A stretch of DNA of 64,000 bases, taken from positions 61,010 to 125,009 of the forward strand of contig JBGSHM010000019.1 in assembly GCA_041752235.1 (NCBI GenBank), read 5' to 3'. The translations under genes and the position numbers were made by a program. Within the stretch, counting starts at the first letter, position 1; each line of letters starts with the position of its first letter. The stretch comes from SpSt-398 sp041752235. Lineage in GTDB: Bacteria; Bacteroidota; Bacteroidia; Chitinophagales; Chitinophagaceae. Under the pieces are notes generated by a model. The model was not told the origin of the DNA. It saw only the letters and a list, made by a program, of their open reading frames with translations, and did not search any database. This document shows, in pieces, positions 47,433-56,095 of the stretch.

Positions 47433-48857
47433 CTAAAATGATATGACTACCTGCAAATTTCTGCTTCGTCTTTCTTCCAGTGAACTATATCTTATCTGTG
47501 TGGCCTGCAAGGACATGCGCCACTCATTTTCTTCCTGCCAACGAAAACTTTCCCCACTTACCTGATGGGTTCCATAAATACGATACAGGGCTTCCTTTAA
47601 CATGGATTCATTCACATCACCCAAATTCCGAAGTGGTAGCGTAGCATACTCTGCCACCGGATACAAGGGATCGATTCCGTCCGGGTAATTGCCCTGTTGG
47701 CTCGCATTTTGAATCCGAAAAACCATAGGGTAAAGCTGCCAATACACCTGTTTAGGTTGTCGAATATCTTTGATAAGTACTCCCGCCTTGTCCTTTCCCC
47801 TGGTCTTCTCCCCTATCTGAATTACTGTTATGTACGGTTTCAAATTATTCACCAGCATCTCAGCCGCCGAAGCCGACTGACTCCCGGTCAGCAGGAATAT
47901 CCGGTTCAATGTCAGGGCCTGGCTATGCAGTTGATCAAAGCTTCGGCGATATCCATTTCCCGAACTGAGTACCGCCTTATCAAAACTCTGCTTATTCAAC
48001 CCTAACTTGCTGTTTCCCGCATAATAGGAGAAAGTCTCCGTGGCGCTAATATTTTTTAGCAGCATAGCACTGATCTTGGCGGCTGTTGCCACACTGCCAC
48101 CCGGATTGTACCGAAGATCAATGATCAATTCCTGAACATTCTTTACCCGAAAACTATCCAGTGCATCCAACACATCCCTGTCAAAAGTTTCGGTGAACTG
48201 GTTATAAAACAAATATCCGGTGGCTATATTATTATGCCTGAATACCTTTCGCACAAAAACCGGTCTCTCCTCATAATAAGCAGAGTTCATGGTTTTTACC
48301 AAACCCTCCGCCCAAACTCCGGCTGTATTCGTCAACATCGTGACCTTGAGCGGACTGCTTTGCTGTAAGGCGGCGATAATTTGTGCTTTATTTTGGTCGG
48401 AAATGGGTTGACTGTTGACTTTTGAAAAATAATCGCCCCGTTTTAACCCCGCATTTGCTGCCGGACTTCCCGGGGCAACAAGTGAAACAACACCGACCAG
48501 GCTTGTGGAAGAATAGGAAGGGATACTAACCAACAGGTATTGAAAACCAAAGGACTCATAGGTATTCTTCTCCGGGCCAATACTTCCCCCATTGGTGATC
48601 CAGGAAAATTCGTCGGTTGTATTCAACAGTTGGCGATAGAATTCAGGGGTAGATTCAGAGAGTGAAGGAAAGGCAGCATAGTCATCGCTCCATAAGTAAT
48701 ACTTTACCATACTATCAAGTACCCACCGATTTATTTTTTGCAAGGAGTCTGTTGGTTGAGGAAGCACCAGGTCAACACCTCCATCTTTTTTGCATGAAGC
48801 AAGCAGGGCTATAACTACTATGAGTAGACTAATTGATCTTTTGGGTTGCATTCGCAT
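47433..48857 (-). CDS. S41-family C-terminal processing peptidase lipoprotein
   Basis: 474 residues. Lipoprotein signal (MRMQPKRSISLLIVVIALLASC; Cys ~22). An N-terminal helical region, a PDZ domain (~105-175, VVSLVAPGSPAANAGLKRGDYF), then the S41 core: ELIIDLRYNPGGSVATAAK (~235-255), the nucleophile region LTGSQSASAAEMLVN (~310-325) and the general-base Lys in IGEKTRGKDKAG. It cleaves unfolded or tagged periplasmic proteins. It is monocistronic and divergent from the GT4 operon. A second ATG at 48851 is an equally good start. Confidence 0.92.
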   Translation of the reverse strand: MRMQPKRSISLLIVVIALLASCKKDGGVDLVLPQPTDSLQKINRWVLDSMVKYYLWSDDYAAFPSLSESTPEFYRQLLNTTDEFSWITNGGSIGPEKNTYESFGFQYLLVSIPSYSSTSLVGVVSLVAPGSPAANAGLKRGDYFSKVNSQPISDQNKAQIIAALQQSSPLKVTMLTNTAGVWAEGLVKTMNSAYYEERPVFVRKVFRHNNIATGYLFYNQFTETFDRDVLDALDSFRVKNVQELIIDLRYNPGGSVATAAKISAMLLKNISATETFSYYAGNSKLGLNKQSFDKAVLSSGNGYRRSFDQLHSQALTLNRIFLLTGSQSASAAEMLVNNLKPYITVIQIGEKTRGKDKAGVLIKDIRQPKQVYWQLYPMVFRIQNASQQGNYPDGIDPLYPVAEYATLPLRNLGDVNESMLKEALYRIYGTHQVSGESFRWQEENEWRMSLQATQIRYSSLEERRSRNLQVVISF

Positions 48858-48905
48858 CGCTTGGCAAGATGTCGCAAATAATGCTCCGCACCTTCAACTG
48901 GCAGG

Positions 48906-48932
48906 TTAACCTATTATTAAGAGATCATTACC
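48906..48932. promoter_or_regulatory. 11-bp-phased TTAAC repeats, locus D
   Basis: TTAAC 48906, TTAAG 48917 and TTACC 48928, in the divergent gap between the S41 peptidase and GT4 operon. A further TTCAC/TTAAC pair in the same period sits at 48958/48969. Confidence 0.45.
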
Positions 48933-49000
48933 ACGACTGCCGGCCAACTTGATTTAGTTCACATTGAGTTAACATTAAACACCAATTTTTGCAAAAAAAG

Positions 49001-49918
49001 ATGCGTGTCCTGATCGTTTGTAGCGGCAATAAAGGAAAGATCAATCCTTTTATTACTGAGCAAGTCAACGCCTTAACGAAGAAAGGCATCGCTTTTGACT
49101 ATTTCCTTATCAAAGGCCATGGTTTTACTGGGTATCTGTCCAAGCTACGGGCTTTGCGAAAAAAATTAACCGAAAATTCATATGACCTTATCCATGCGCA
49201 TTATGGTTTGTCGGGGCTATTGGCCATTCTCCAGAAAAAACTTCCCGTGGTCATCACGTTTCATGGAAGTGATGTAATGAAAGGTAAAGTGTTGTTCCTG
49301 TCCAGGCTTGCGGCGCATCGGGCAGCCCATAATATTGTTGTTGAAGGCAGTTTTGGCCAACGCCTGCGTACGCGAAATTATTCCACCATCCCCTGTGGCA
49401 TAGACCTTACCACCTTCTATGAGGTCAATCCCATTCAGGCACGGCAATTGTTGGGCCTATCACCTGATCAGCCACTGGTACTTTTTACCTCGGCCTTTGA
49501 CAATCCGGTAAAAAATTACCCGCTTGCCAAAGAGGCGATAAAATGTACGAAGCTGCAACCTGGTTTGGTAGAACTTAAAAACTATACCCGTCAGGAAGTG
49601 AACCTTTTAATGAATGCCTGCAATCTACTATTGATGACCTCATTCAGCGAAGGTAGCCCCCAGGTGGTAAAAGAAGCAGTGGCATGCCGCCTTCCTGTTG
49701 TATCTACTCCGGTTGGGGATGTAGCCAGACTGGCTGAGCAAATAAAAGGAATCCATATAGTTCCGTACGAAGCAAATAAAATTGCGTTGGCCATCGATCA
49801 TGTGCTTGAACAAGGTGTCCGTATAAAAGAAAATGAGCTGATACAGGATTACGACAACGAGAAGGTAGCAGACCGGATCAAGACCGTTTATTTATCCATT
49901 ATAAAAAATGCCAGTTGA
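49001..49918 (+). CDS. glycosyltransferase family 4 protein
   Basis: 305 residues from ATG 49001 (a TTG at 48989 would add MQKK). GT-B fold: MRVLIVCSGNKGKINPFITE at the start, VITFHGSDVMKGK (~82-94), and a C-terminal donor region with SFSEGSPQVVKEAVACRLPVVSTPVGDVARL (~215-245), including the E-x7-E of GT4 enzymes. It is shorter than most GT4 proteins (~370). The stop overlaps the next start (TTGA), indicating an operon with the deacetylase-like, FemAB-like and DUF354 genes. Confidence 0.9.
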   Translation: MRVLIVCSGNKGKINPFITEQVNALTKKGIAFDYFLIKGHGFTGYLSKLRALRKKLTENSYDLIHAHYGLSGLLAILQKKLPVVITFHGSDVMKGKVLFLSRLAAHRAAHNIVVEGSFGQRLRTRNYSTIPCGIDLTTFYEVNPIQARQLLGLSPDQPLVLFTSAFDNPVKNYPLAKEAIKCTKLQPGLVELKNYTRQEVNLLMNACNLLLMTSFSEGSPQVVKEAVACRLPVVSTPVGDVARLAEQIKGIHIVPYEANKIALAIDHVLEQGVRIKENELIQDYDNEKVADRIKTVYLSIIKNAS

Positions 49919-50697
49919 AGGATTTCACCCTGGATGTATATGAGCAATTGATCCTTTGCATACAAAAGGCAGGATATATCATTATACCTTACCGGGATTG
50001 GCCTGCGCATTGTGGTACAGAAAAGAAAGTTCTTTTACTCCGCCATGACGTGGATGACTATCCCACCCGGGCCCTTGAAATGGCCGAACTGGAATGCCGA
50101 ATGGGTATCTATAGTTCATACTACTTCCGATTTACAAGAGAGGTGTTTCAGGAAAATCTGTTGCGGAGCATTTTCCGTTGTGGTCATGAGATCGGATATC
50201 ACTATGAAACGTATAGCCTGGAAAAGGGAGACCGGGAGAAAGCCCATCATAGGTTCGTTAAGGCCCTGGAGCGTTTTAGGGAAATTTGTCCAATAAAAAC
50301 CATCTCCCCCCATGGAAGCCCACTTTCTTCCTACGACAACCGGGACCTCTGGATAGATAAGGAATATAAAACCTGGGGTATTTCAGTAGATGTTTCCCTG
50401 GATACTGACTTCACACAAATCCTTTACCTCACTGATACCGGAAGAAGCTGGAACTCCCCTTTTAACCGACGTGATCGCGTGGAAGAAGGGTTAAGCCTGG
50501 ATATCCGAACAACAGGCGAATTAATGGCCGGATTTGAAAAAGAGGATTTACCCAACAAAGTAATGATCAATGTACATCCTCAACGTTGGACAAATAGCGT
50601 CTTGACCTGGCACCGGGAAAAGTGGGTACAACAACAAAAAAACTGGATCAAATATGTCTTCTTCCAACGCAATGACCGTGATCCGGAACAAGAATGA
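49915..50697 (+). CDS. polysaccharide deacetylase-like (NodB-fold) protein
   Basis: 260 residues from TTG 49915, overlapping the previous stop. NodB-like metal motif: RHDVDD (residues 43-48, first catalytic Asp region) and the HxxxxH of GHEIGYHYET (His91/His96). Later motifs TISPHGSPLS and VMINVHPQRW (~222) correspond to motif 3/5 positions. It probably de-N-acetylates or modifies the EPS, or binds it. Such genes commonly sit with FemAB and DUF354 genes in EPS clusters. There is no signal peptide, so it may act in the cytoplasm. The 3' end overlaps the FemAB gene by 44 bp. Confidence 0.8.
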   Translation: MKDFTLDVYEQLILCIQKAGYIIIPYRDWPAHCGTEKKVLLLRHDVDDYPTRALEMAELECRMGIYSSYYFRFTREVFQENLLRSIFRCGHEIGYHYETYSLEKGDREKAHHRFVKALERFREICPIKTISPHGSPLSSYDNRDLWIDKEYKTWGISVDVSLDTDFTQILYLTDTGRSWNSPFNRRDRVEEGLSLDIRTTGELMAGFEKEDLPNKVMINVHPQRWTNSVLTWHREKWVQQQKNWIKYVFFQRNDRDPEQE

Positions 50698-51694
50698 TTG
50701 GGAAATCTCCACGGATCCCGATCCTGTAAAATGGAATGCATTTATCGGGACATTTCCCGGGGCAACCATTTTTCAGTCACGCGATATGCGTGATCTGCTT
50801 AACATCACTCCCGGCAACAAGACCGGATCGATCGCTTTACTGGAAAGGGGCGAAATAAAAGGGATACTGGTGTATAGTTTCCTCAAAGAAAAGGGATGGA
50901 AAGGAGTATTCTCCAAAAGGTGTATTGTACTTCGAGGTCCTCTGGTCTGCGAAAATGACCAGAGTGTTCTCGAATTGCTGATCCGTCAACTGGTGGAATT
51001 ATCCTTATCAGAAAAAGCAATCTATACAGAGATCCGAAATAACTGGCCACTGATCCCTGACCCCATAACCCTGCGTAAACAGGGATTTGTTTACAACCCA
51101 CATTTAAACATACTTATTGACCTCACTCAGGAGGAAAAGACCCTTCTCCACCAAATGCATCCCAAACGTGCCGCTAACATCCGCAGAGCGCGAAAAAAAG
51201 GAGTCATGGTTCGGGAATTGGCAGAAGAGGATGAATGGATAGCCGGGTATCATTTGATACGGAAAACTTATCGCAGAGTTAACCTTCCTGCAGCAGGTCC
51301 TGAATTATTTTTGAACCTGAGAAAAAAGATTCCTGATAAGTCGAAGCTTTTTGCTGCCTTTCTGGATAAACAAATGATCGCTGCCCGGTTTTATTTGCTC
51401 TCTGGTGATATACTCTATGACTGGTATGCGGGTAGTGATCAAAAGTATCACCGCTATCAGCCCAATGACCTGCTTCCCTGGGAAGTGATGAAATGGGGAA
51501 AAAAAAATGGGTTTAGCACCTATGATTTTGGAGGTGCGGGACAACCCGGGATTGATTACGGAGTACGGACCTATAAAGAACGATTTGGCGGCCGTCAGGT
51601 AGAACCAGGCCGGTATCGGTTGGTACATCGTCCGTTTTTATACAAACTGGGGCAATGGGGAATCCGATTTTATAAATTTATTCGAATGATATGA
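50654..51694 (+). CDS. FemAB/GNAT-like peptidyl- or aminoacyltransferase family protein
   Basis: 346 residues from ATG 50654; the ATG at 50672 (MTVIRNKNDWEIS) is an equally good start. Double-GNAT FemX architecture: WNAFIGTFPGATIFQSRDM (~28-48), LHQMHPKRAANIRRARKKGV (~165-185), YDWYAGSDQKYHRYQPNDLLPWEVMKWG (~258-285) and YDFGGAGQPGIDYGVRTYKERFGG. FemAB-like proteins transfer amino acids or acyl groups; those encoded in EPS loci probably decorate polysaccharide. It overlaps both neighbours, confirming the operon. Confidence 0.85.
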   Translation: MSSSNAMTVIRNKNDWEISTDPDPVKWNAFIGTFPGATIFQSRDMRDLLNITPGNKTGSIALLERGEIKGILVYSFLKEKGWKGVFSKRCIVLRGPLVCENDQSVLELLIRQLVELSLSEKAIYTEIRNNWPLIPDPITLRKQGFVYNPHLNILIDLTQEEKTLLHQMHPKRAANIRRARKKGVMVRELAEEDEWIAGYHLIRKTYRRVNLPAAGPELFLNLRKKIPDKSKLFAAFLDKQMIAARFYLLSGDILYDWYAGSDQKYHRYQPNDLLPWEVMKWGKKNGFSTYDFGGAGQPGIDYGVRTYKERFGGRQVEPGRYRLVHRPFLYKLGQWGIRFYKFIRMI

Positions 51695-52803
51695 AGATAC
51701 TGGTTGATATCGGACACCCGGCCCACGTGCATTACTTCAAATATGCCATTCGTGCGCTGGAAAAGAAAGGACATGAATTCCTGATCACCACCAGGGATAA
51801 AGAAGTAACCTTGGATCTCCTTCGTCGCTATGAATTCCCTTATGTCTGTACCGGGAAAAATAAAAAAGGAACTTTCAATAAATTCCTGACGATGATCCGT
51901 AACGATAGGGCGATCTATCAGGAGGCCCGTCGGTTTCAACCAGACCTTTTTTTTAGCTTTTTCAGCCCTTTTGCGGCGCATGTTGGCGCGTTGATGCGCA
52001 AGCCAGTCATTGGATTCACCGATACGGAATTCGCCAAATTCAGTATTCGACTGACGCTGCCCTATACCGACCACGTTTTTACCCCGGACACTTTTGAAAC
52101 AGCCTTTGGCCCAAAACAGATCCGGTTCAAAGGGCATATGGAAGGCTTTTATTTACATCCGCATTATTTTCAGCCGGATGACAGGATCTGGATGGAACTG
52201 GGTATGGAAAAAGGGGAACCTTTTTCTGTGATGCGGTTTGTTTCCTTTAATGCCGGTCATGATGCGGGAGAAACTGGAATCTCTGAAAAAGCAAAATATG
52301 AGATCGCTAATCTCTTATCAAATAACTCCAGGTTGTTTATCTCCTCTGAAGATGGGTTGCCCCGTGAATTCGAACCTTACCGCATCCGGGTGACCCCTGA
52401 TAAGTTTCACAGCCTGCTTTCCTACGCCCAACTTTATGTCGGCGAGGGGATCACCACGGCATCTGAATCGGCCTTACTGGGTGTACCCAGCGTATTAGTA
52501 AATACCCTGACAACAGGCTATATCAAAGAGCATGAGAAGAACCAATTGGTGTTTCGGTATGATAATGCTGCTGCCGCCCTGGAAAAGATAAAGGAACTTT
52601 CTTCCGGCCAGATCGATCGAAATATATTCAAGGAAAGAGCCGCCCAAGCCGCCCAAAGCCATATTGATTGTACTGCTTTTCTCGTATGGGTACTTGATGA
52701 ATTTCCCAAAAGCCTGGAGATTCTTCACCGCGACCCCTCCTTTCAGGATCGCTTTCTTCCTCAACCCAAACCATCCCCGGCACTGGAGCTTGTTAACAAA
52801 TAA
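51691..52803 (+). CDS. DUF354 glycosyltransferase-like protein
   Basis: 370 residues. MKILVDIGHPAHVHYFKYAI start, FSFFSPFAAHVGALMRKPVIGFTDTE (~88-115), and a GT-B-like C-terminal domain with YVGEGITTASESALLGVPSVLVNT (~250-273). DUF354 proteins resemble UDP-GlcNAc 2-epimerase/MGT folds and are frequent in surface-polysaccharide clusters; the reaction is unknown. The start overlaps the FemAB stop by ATGA. The stop region contains the first of the TTAAC repeats before the next gene, marking the end of this operon. Confidence 0.88.
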   Translation: MKILVDIGHPAHVHYFKYAIRALEKKGHEFLITTRDKEVTLDLLRRYEFPYVCTGKNKKGTFNKFLTMIRNDRAIYQEARRFQPDLFFSFFSPFAAHVGALMRKPVIGFTDTEFAKFSIRLTLPYTDHVFTPDTFETAFGPKQIRFKGHMEGFYLHPHYFQPDDRIWMELGMEKGEPFSVMRFVSFNAGHDAGETGISEKAKYEIANLLSNNSRLFISSEDGLPREFEPYRIRVTPDKFHSLLSYAQLYVGEGITTASESALLGVPSVLVNTLTTGYIKEHEKNQLVFRYDNAAAALEKIKELSSGQIDRNIFKERAAQAAQSHIDCTAFLVWVLDEFPKSLEILHRDPSFQDRFLPQPKPSPALELVNK

Positions 52804-52819
52804 TGAACTTCATTTTAAT
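52793..52819. promoter_or_regulatory. 11-bp-phased TTAAC repeats, locus E
   Basis: TTAAC 52793, TGAAC 52804 and TTAAT 52815; a TTAAA at 52825 is one base out of register. It begins inside the last codons of the DUF354 gene, 51-77 bp before the DUF1800 gene. Confidence 0.4.
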
Positions 52820-52869
52820 AAATCTTAAACTTACCGTTATCAATTGAAAGGTCAGACGCAAACCTGATA

Positions 52870-54441
52870 ATGTGTGGTATTTTTCCTCTCTCTTTATTAA
52901 CAAGAGATGAATTTTTTACAACCGACATGGACACCGGGAAAATGGGATATGAAAAGATAGGTGCGGAAATCTCCGCTGAAGCAGACCATTTCACCGGCGA
53001 AAGGTGGCACCTACTGCGACGTGCCTTGCTATCAGTGACCCGACATGAATTTGCTGCCTTGGCAGACCTGAATGATGCACAACTTTTGGATCAATTACTC
53101 TCCCCGAACTCTTACCTCCCACTGTTGCCATTGAAAGATTATAATTCGGTGAATTGTCATTTACCCGATTCAGAAATTGGATATGGGGAAACCTGGGTGA
53201 ATGATTGGAATCCTGACTCCGAGGTCAACCAAAAACGGTTGCAGAGTCTTTCCAGATGGTTCATTGGTTCCTTGTTTACCCAGCACAAAAGTCTGTACCC
53301 CCGGCTTTTACTATTTTGGCACCAATATTTCCCCATCCACCTCCCTGGCTTGTCTTCCGCCCGGGAAGGGTTTGACTATTTTGAGATCCTGAGAAAGAAC
53401 TGCCAGGGTTCGTTTGCAGAACTTGCTACAAGTATTCTCCTCCATAGTCCATTTCTAAACACCTTGCGTAATGGGGGAAAGATGAAGCAACCCGACAGTC
53501 ATCATTTTGCGCGACAGGTATTATCTCAATATTTGTTTGGCGCCGATTGTCGAACATTGGTGAGCAGAGAGGACCTTTCCCGATTCTCGCACCTGCTTCA
53601 CCAGTGGAATATTTCTGAAGGAAAACGAACAGAAGGTCAGGAACTCGAATTGAAGAACTGGATCCATCAGTTTTGCGGGATGGAAAAATCAGTTGAAAAC
53701 CTCTCACAACGTTTATTTCGGGAATTTATCTATCATAAAACAGAAAACGCATTAGCCGAAAAGACGATCAACAGCCTGATGAATATATGGTATGCGTCGG
53801 AGGGCAATATTACGATCCTAATCAAGCATCTTTTTCAAAGTCCTGCCTTCCAGGATCCGGAATATCGCGGCGTACTGGTTCGTTCACCCATTGAATTCCT
53901 GTTTACCGCCATACGTCAATTACACCTGGTAGCGCCAGATGAAAATACCCGCGGAATCAAATACTATGATCTTTGGAACTGGATCGCGAAAAAGCTTCAT
54001 TCCGTTGAATATACTCCCGGATATCCTCCCCTGAACACAGGTTGGCCCTCCTTTTTATTTGCTCCGTATCACCAGCATTGGTCTACCCCCGCCATGCAAT
54101 ATGACCGGTCTGCCACAATGCGTGAATTATTTCAGGAAGGGATCTGCTTTAATATGGATATTCGAAAACCCAGTTGGGAAAAGGAATTAGACCGGCATCT
54201 ATCTGAATCCTTTGAAGACTTTTTATTTCAAATATCCACTGAGGTTTTGTCAAGGCCGTTGGAAAAATCCCTGATACCCGATCTCAGTCGTCATCTAATG
54301 AATCGTCATCAATTGGATAACCGCAAGTGGAAATTACTCATTCAACAGGATCCCTCCGGAGAATCTGTGGGAATACAAAAAAAGTTATTGACGGATACGA
54401 TGAATTTCCTTTTCTCCCTGCCCGAATATCAACTTCATTAA
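52870..54441 (+). CDS. divergent DUF1800 family protein
   Basis: 523 residues. It aligns by motif with DUF1800: RWHLLRRALLSVT (~44-56), RLLLFWHQYFPIHL (~145-158), SPFLNTLRNGG followed by HFARQVLSQYLFG (~195-225), RLFREFIYH (~280), HLFQSPAFQDPEYRGVLVRSPIEFL (~320-345) and YPPLNTGWPSF (~390). The usual NENFARELMEL block is changed to HHFARQVLSQYL. DUF1800 genes are usually paired with DUF1501 genes, absent here. No clear signal peptide is seen with this start. Function unknown. Its TAA overlaps the stop of the convergent galK in the tetranucleotide TTAA. Confidence 0.7.
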   Translation: MCGIFPLSLLTRDEFFTTDMDTGKMGYEKIGAEISAEADHFTGERWHLLRRALLSVTRHEFAALADLNDAQLLDQLLSPNSYLPLLPLKDYNSVNCHLPDSEIGYGETWVNDWNPDSEVNQKRLQSLSRWFIGSLFTQHKSLYPRLLLFWHQYFPIHLPGLSSAREGFDYFEILRKNCQGSFAELATSILLHSPFLNTLRNGGKMKQPDSHHFARQVLSQYLFGADCRTLVSREDLSRFSHLLHQWNISEGKRTEGQELELKNWIHQFCGMEKSVENLSQRLFREFIYHKTENALAEKTINSLMNIWYASEGNITILIKHLFQSPAFQDPEYRGVLVRSPIEFLFTAIRQLHLVAPDENTRGIKYYDLWNWIAKKLHSVEYTPGYPPLNTGWPSFLFAPYHQHWSTPAMQYDRSATMRELFQEGICFNMDIRKPSWEKELDRHLSESFEDFLFQISTEVLSRPLEKSLIPDLSRHLMNRHQLDNRKWKLLIQQDPSGESVGIQKKLLTDTMNFLFSLPEYQLH

Positions 54442-55583
54442 GCGGTGACAATCGAAGTACCTTCCTCAATGGAAGCGATATAATGTCCCAATTCCTTACC
54501 GGAAGCTGTTTCATAGGCAGGTTTCAATCGCTCAATCAGTTCCGGTATATGGGCTTCCTTTACCAGGTTAATGGTACAACCACCAAACCCTCCCCCCATC
54601 ATCCGTGCACCCGCCACCTGTGGATCGTTTCTGACCTGGTCAACCAAAAAATCAAGTTCGGGGCAACTGACCCCATAGTCTTTACTCAACCCGTCATGGG
54701 TACGAAACATCAATTGCCCTGCCGCCGCCAGATCCCCATTCGATAAGGAAGCACATACCCCCAGCAACCGTTCATTTTCTTCCACCACATACCGGCAACG
54801 GCGAAAAGTAACTGAATCAGTATCCAGACATTCTTCCAGCATGGACAGACTTATATCCCGCAGACTGTGCACTTCCGGATATTTTTGTCGCACCCTTTCC
54901 ACGCCTCTTTCACACTCCAGGCGTCGGTCGTTGTATTCGCTCCCCGCCAGGGAATGTTTGACATGGGTATCCAACAACAATATTTTGTACCCGGGCAATT
55001 GAAGAGGTATCGTGGTATACTCCAGACTTCGGCAATCGAGCCGGAGACAATGGTCTTTTTTCCCAAACATGCTCGCAAACTGATCCATGATCCCGCATTT
55101 TACGCCTGCATATTCGTGTTCCGCCTTTTGGGCCATTTTGACCAACTGCATACGGTCAAACCCCGTTTGCCAGAGCTGATTCAGTGCAAAAGCCGTGGCA
55201 CATTCCACAGCAGCGGAGGAAGACAATCCGGCGCCAATGGGGACATCACTACTCAGGATCAGGTTGAACCCACGAACAGGAATACCGGCTTGTTTGAATT
55301 GAGCGACTACCCCGAGGATATAATTGGGCCAGGAAAGTGTGGCCAGTGATTTCAGGTCTTTCAGCTTCATCGAAAAATGCTGATCCAGGTCCCGGGCAAA
55401 AAGCCGGATCTCCTCATCCTGACGGGCAGACACGGCTACCCAGGCAGCTTTGTCAATCGCCGCAGGAAGCACAAACCCTTCATTGTAATCTGTATGTTCA
55501 CCAATGATATTCACGCGACCGGGGGAACGGACCACCAGCGGTTCCGCTTCAAAAAGTTCCCGAAATAAGGGGGCCAGTTTCAT
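54438..55583 (-). CDS. galK: galactokinase
   Basis: 381 residues from ATG 55583, chosen because MKLAPLFRELFEAEPLVVRS is the usual family opening; a longer in-frame start adds 14 unrelated residues. GHMP kinase motifs: RSPGRVNIIGEHTDYNEGFVLP (~19-40, galactose-binding signature), VPIGAGLSSSAAVECA (~112-127, ATP loop), and GARMMGGGFGGCTINLV (~325-342). It phosphorylates galactose to Gal-1-P in the Leloir pathway. No galT or galE is adjacent. Its product could feed UDP-Gal supply for the nearby EPS genes (inference). Confidence 0.95.
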   Translation of the reverse strand: MKLAPLFRELFEAEPLVVRSPGRVNIIGEHTDYNEGFVLPAAIDKAAWVAVSARQDEEIRLFARDLDQHFSMKLKDLKSLATLSWPNYILGVVAQFKQAGIPVRGFNLILSSDVPIGAGLSSSAAVECATAFALNQLWQTGFDRMQLVKMAQKAEHEYAGVKCGIMDQFASMFGKKDHCLRLDCRSLEYTTIPLQLPGYKILLLDTHVKHSLAGSEYNDRRLECERGVERVRQKYPEVHSLRDISLSMLEECLDTDSVTFRRCRYVVEENERLLGVCASLSNGDLAAAGQLMFRTHDGLSKDYGVSCPELDFLVDQVRNDPQVAGARMMGGGFGGCTINLVKEAHIPELIERLKPAYETASGKELGHYIASIEEGTSIVTA

Positions 55584-55696
55584 GATCGGAAGGTACAACA
55601 GCGGCGGCAAATTCCACCTGACCAATATCGTGGAAAAACCCTGAAGACAGGGTATTAACTCATTGTCCGAAACTCAATTTTTATGTAAAAGCCGTT

Positions 55697-55704
55697 TAGT
55701 TTTG
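55697..55704 (+). promoter_or_regulatory. TAnnTTTG -7 element 4 nt before the retropepsin-like gene ATG
   Basis: TAGTTTTG, then TGCC, then ATG 55709. The same spacing is seen at tsaD and the beta-helix gene. Confidence 0.5.
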
Positions 55705-55708
55705 TGCC

Positions 55709-56095
55709 ATGTCAATCATCCGTTTTCCCATCCGTTTTGAAGGTTCGCTTGGTGAGCGAATTCTGTATGCACTCTTTGATTCCGGGGCCTCTTATTCGGG
55801 AATTCATCCCGATCTGGCTAGTGAATTGGGTCATATGGAAAAGCTTCCCAGGCCCATGACTTTTGCAACGGCCAGTGCCGGTCATTTTTTGGAAGTGACT
55901 GAAAGAATTTGTTGCGAATTTTATTTGGACGAATTGCGACTGAGTGATGAATTCCTGGTCATCCCCGACCTTAGTGAGGAGGTGATCATTGGCGTCAATA
56001 CCCTCCAAAAATGGAAGATCAAGTTGGATTTTGAAGTGGAAAGGCCAATCATTGAAGCGCGGATTGCTAAAATGATCCTGAATCCCCGATTATGA
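55709..56095 (+). CDS. retropepsin-like aspartic protease family protein
   Basis: 128 residues, one pepsin-like lobe. The catalytic D-S/T-G motif is seen as LFDSGASYSGI (Asp24), preceded by hydrophobic ERILYALFD. The flap region is around PMTFATASAGHFLEVTE, and the psi-loop motif reads VIIGVNTLQKWKIKLDF (~95-112). As a single-lobe enzyme it would need to dimerise, as retroviral proteases do. There is no signal peptide, so it should be cytoplasmic. Substrate unknown. It is convergent with thrC and overlaps its end by 6 bp. Confidence 0.82.
   Translation: MSIIRFPIRFEGSLGERILYALFDSGASYSGIHPDLASELGHMEKLPRPMTFATASAGHFLEVTERICCEFYLDELRLSDEFLVIPDLSEEVIIGVNTLQKWKIKLDFEVERPIIEARIAKMILNPRL

Noticed and set aside
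27510..54441. PEP-CTERM/exosortase-type EPS system, suggested by FemAB and deacetylase genes
   Set aside because: No exosortase, PEP-CTERM protein or PrsK/PrsR-like genes are visible; the 473-aa membrane protein lacks exosortase motifs.
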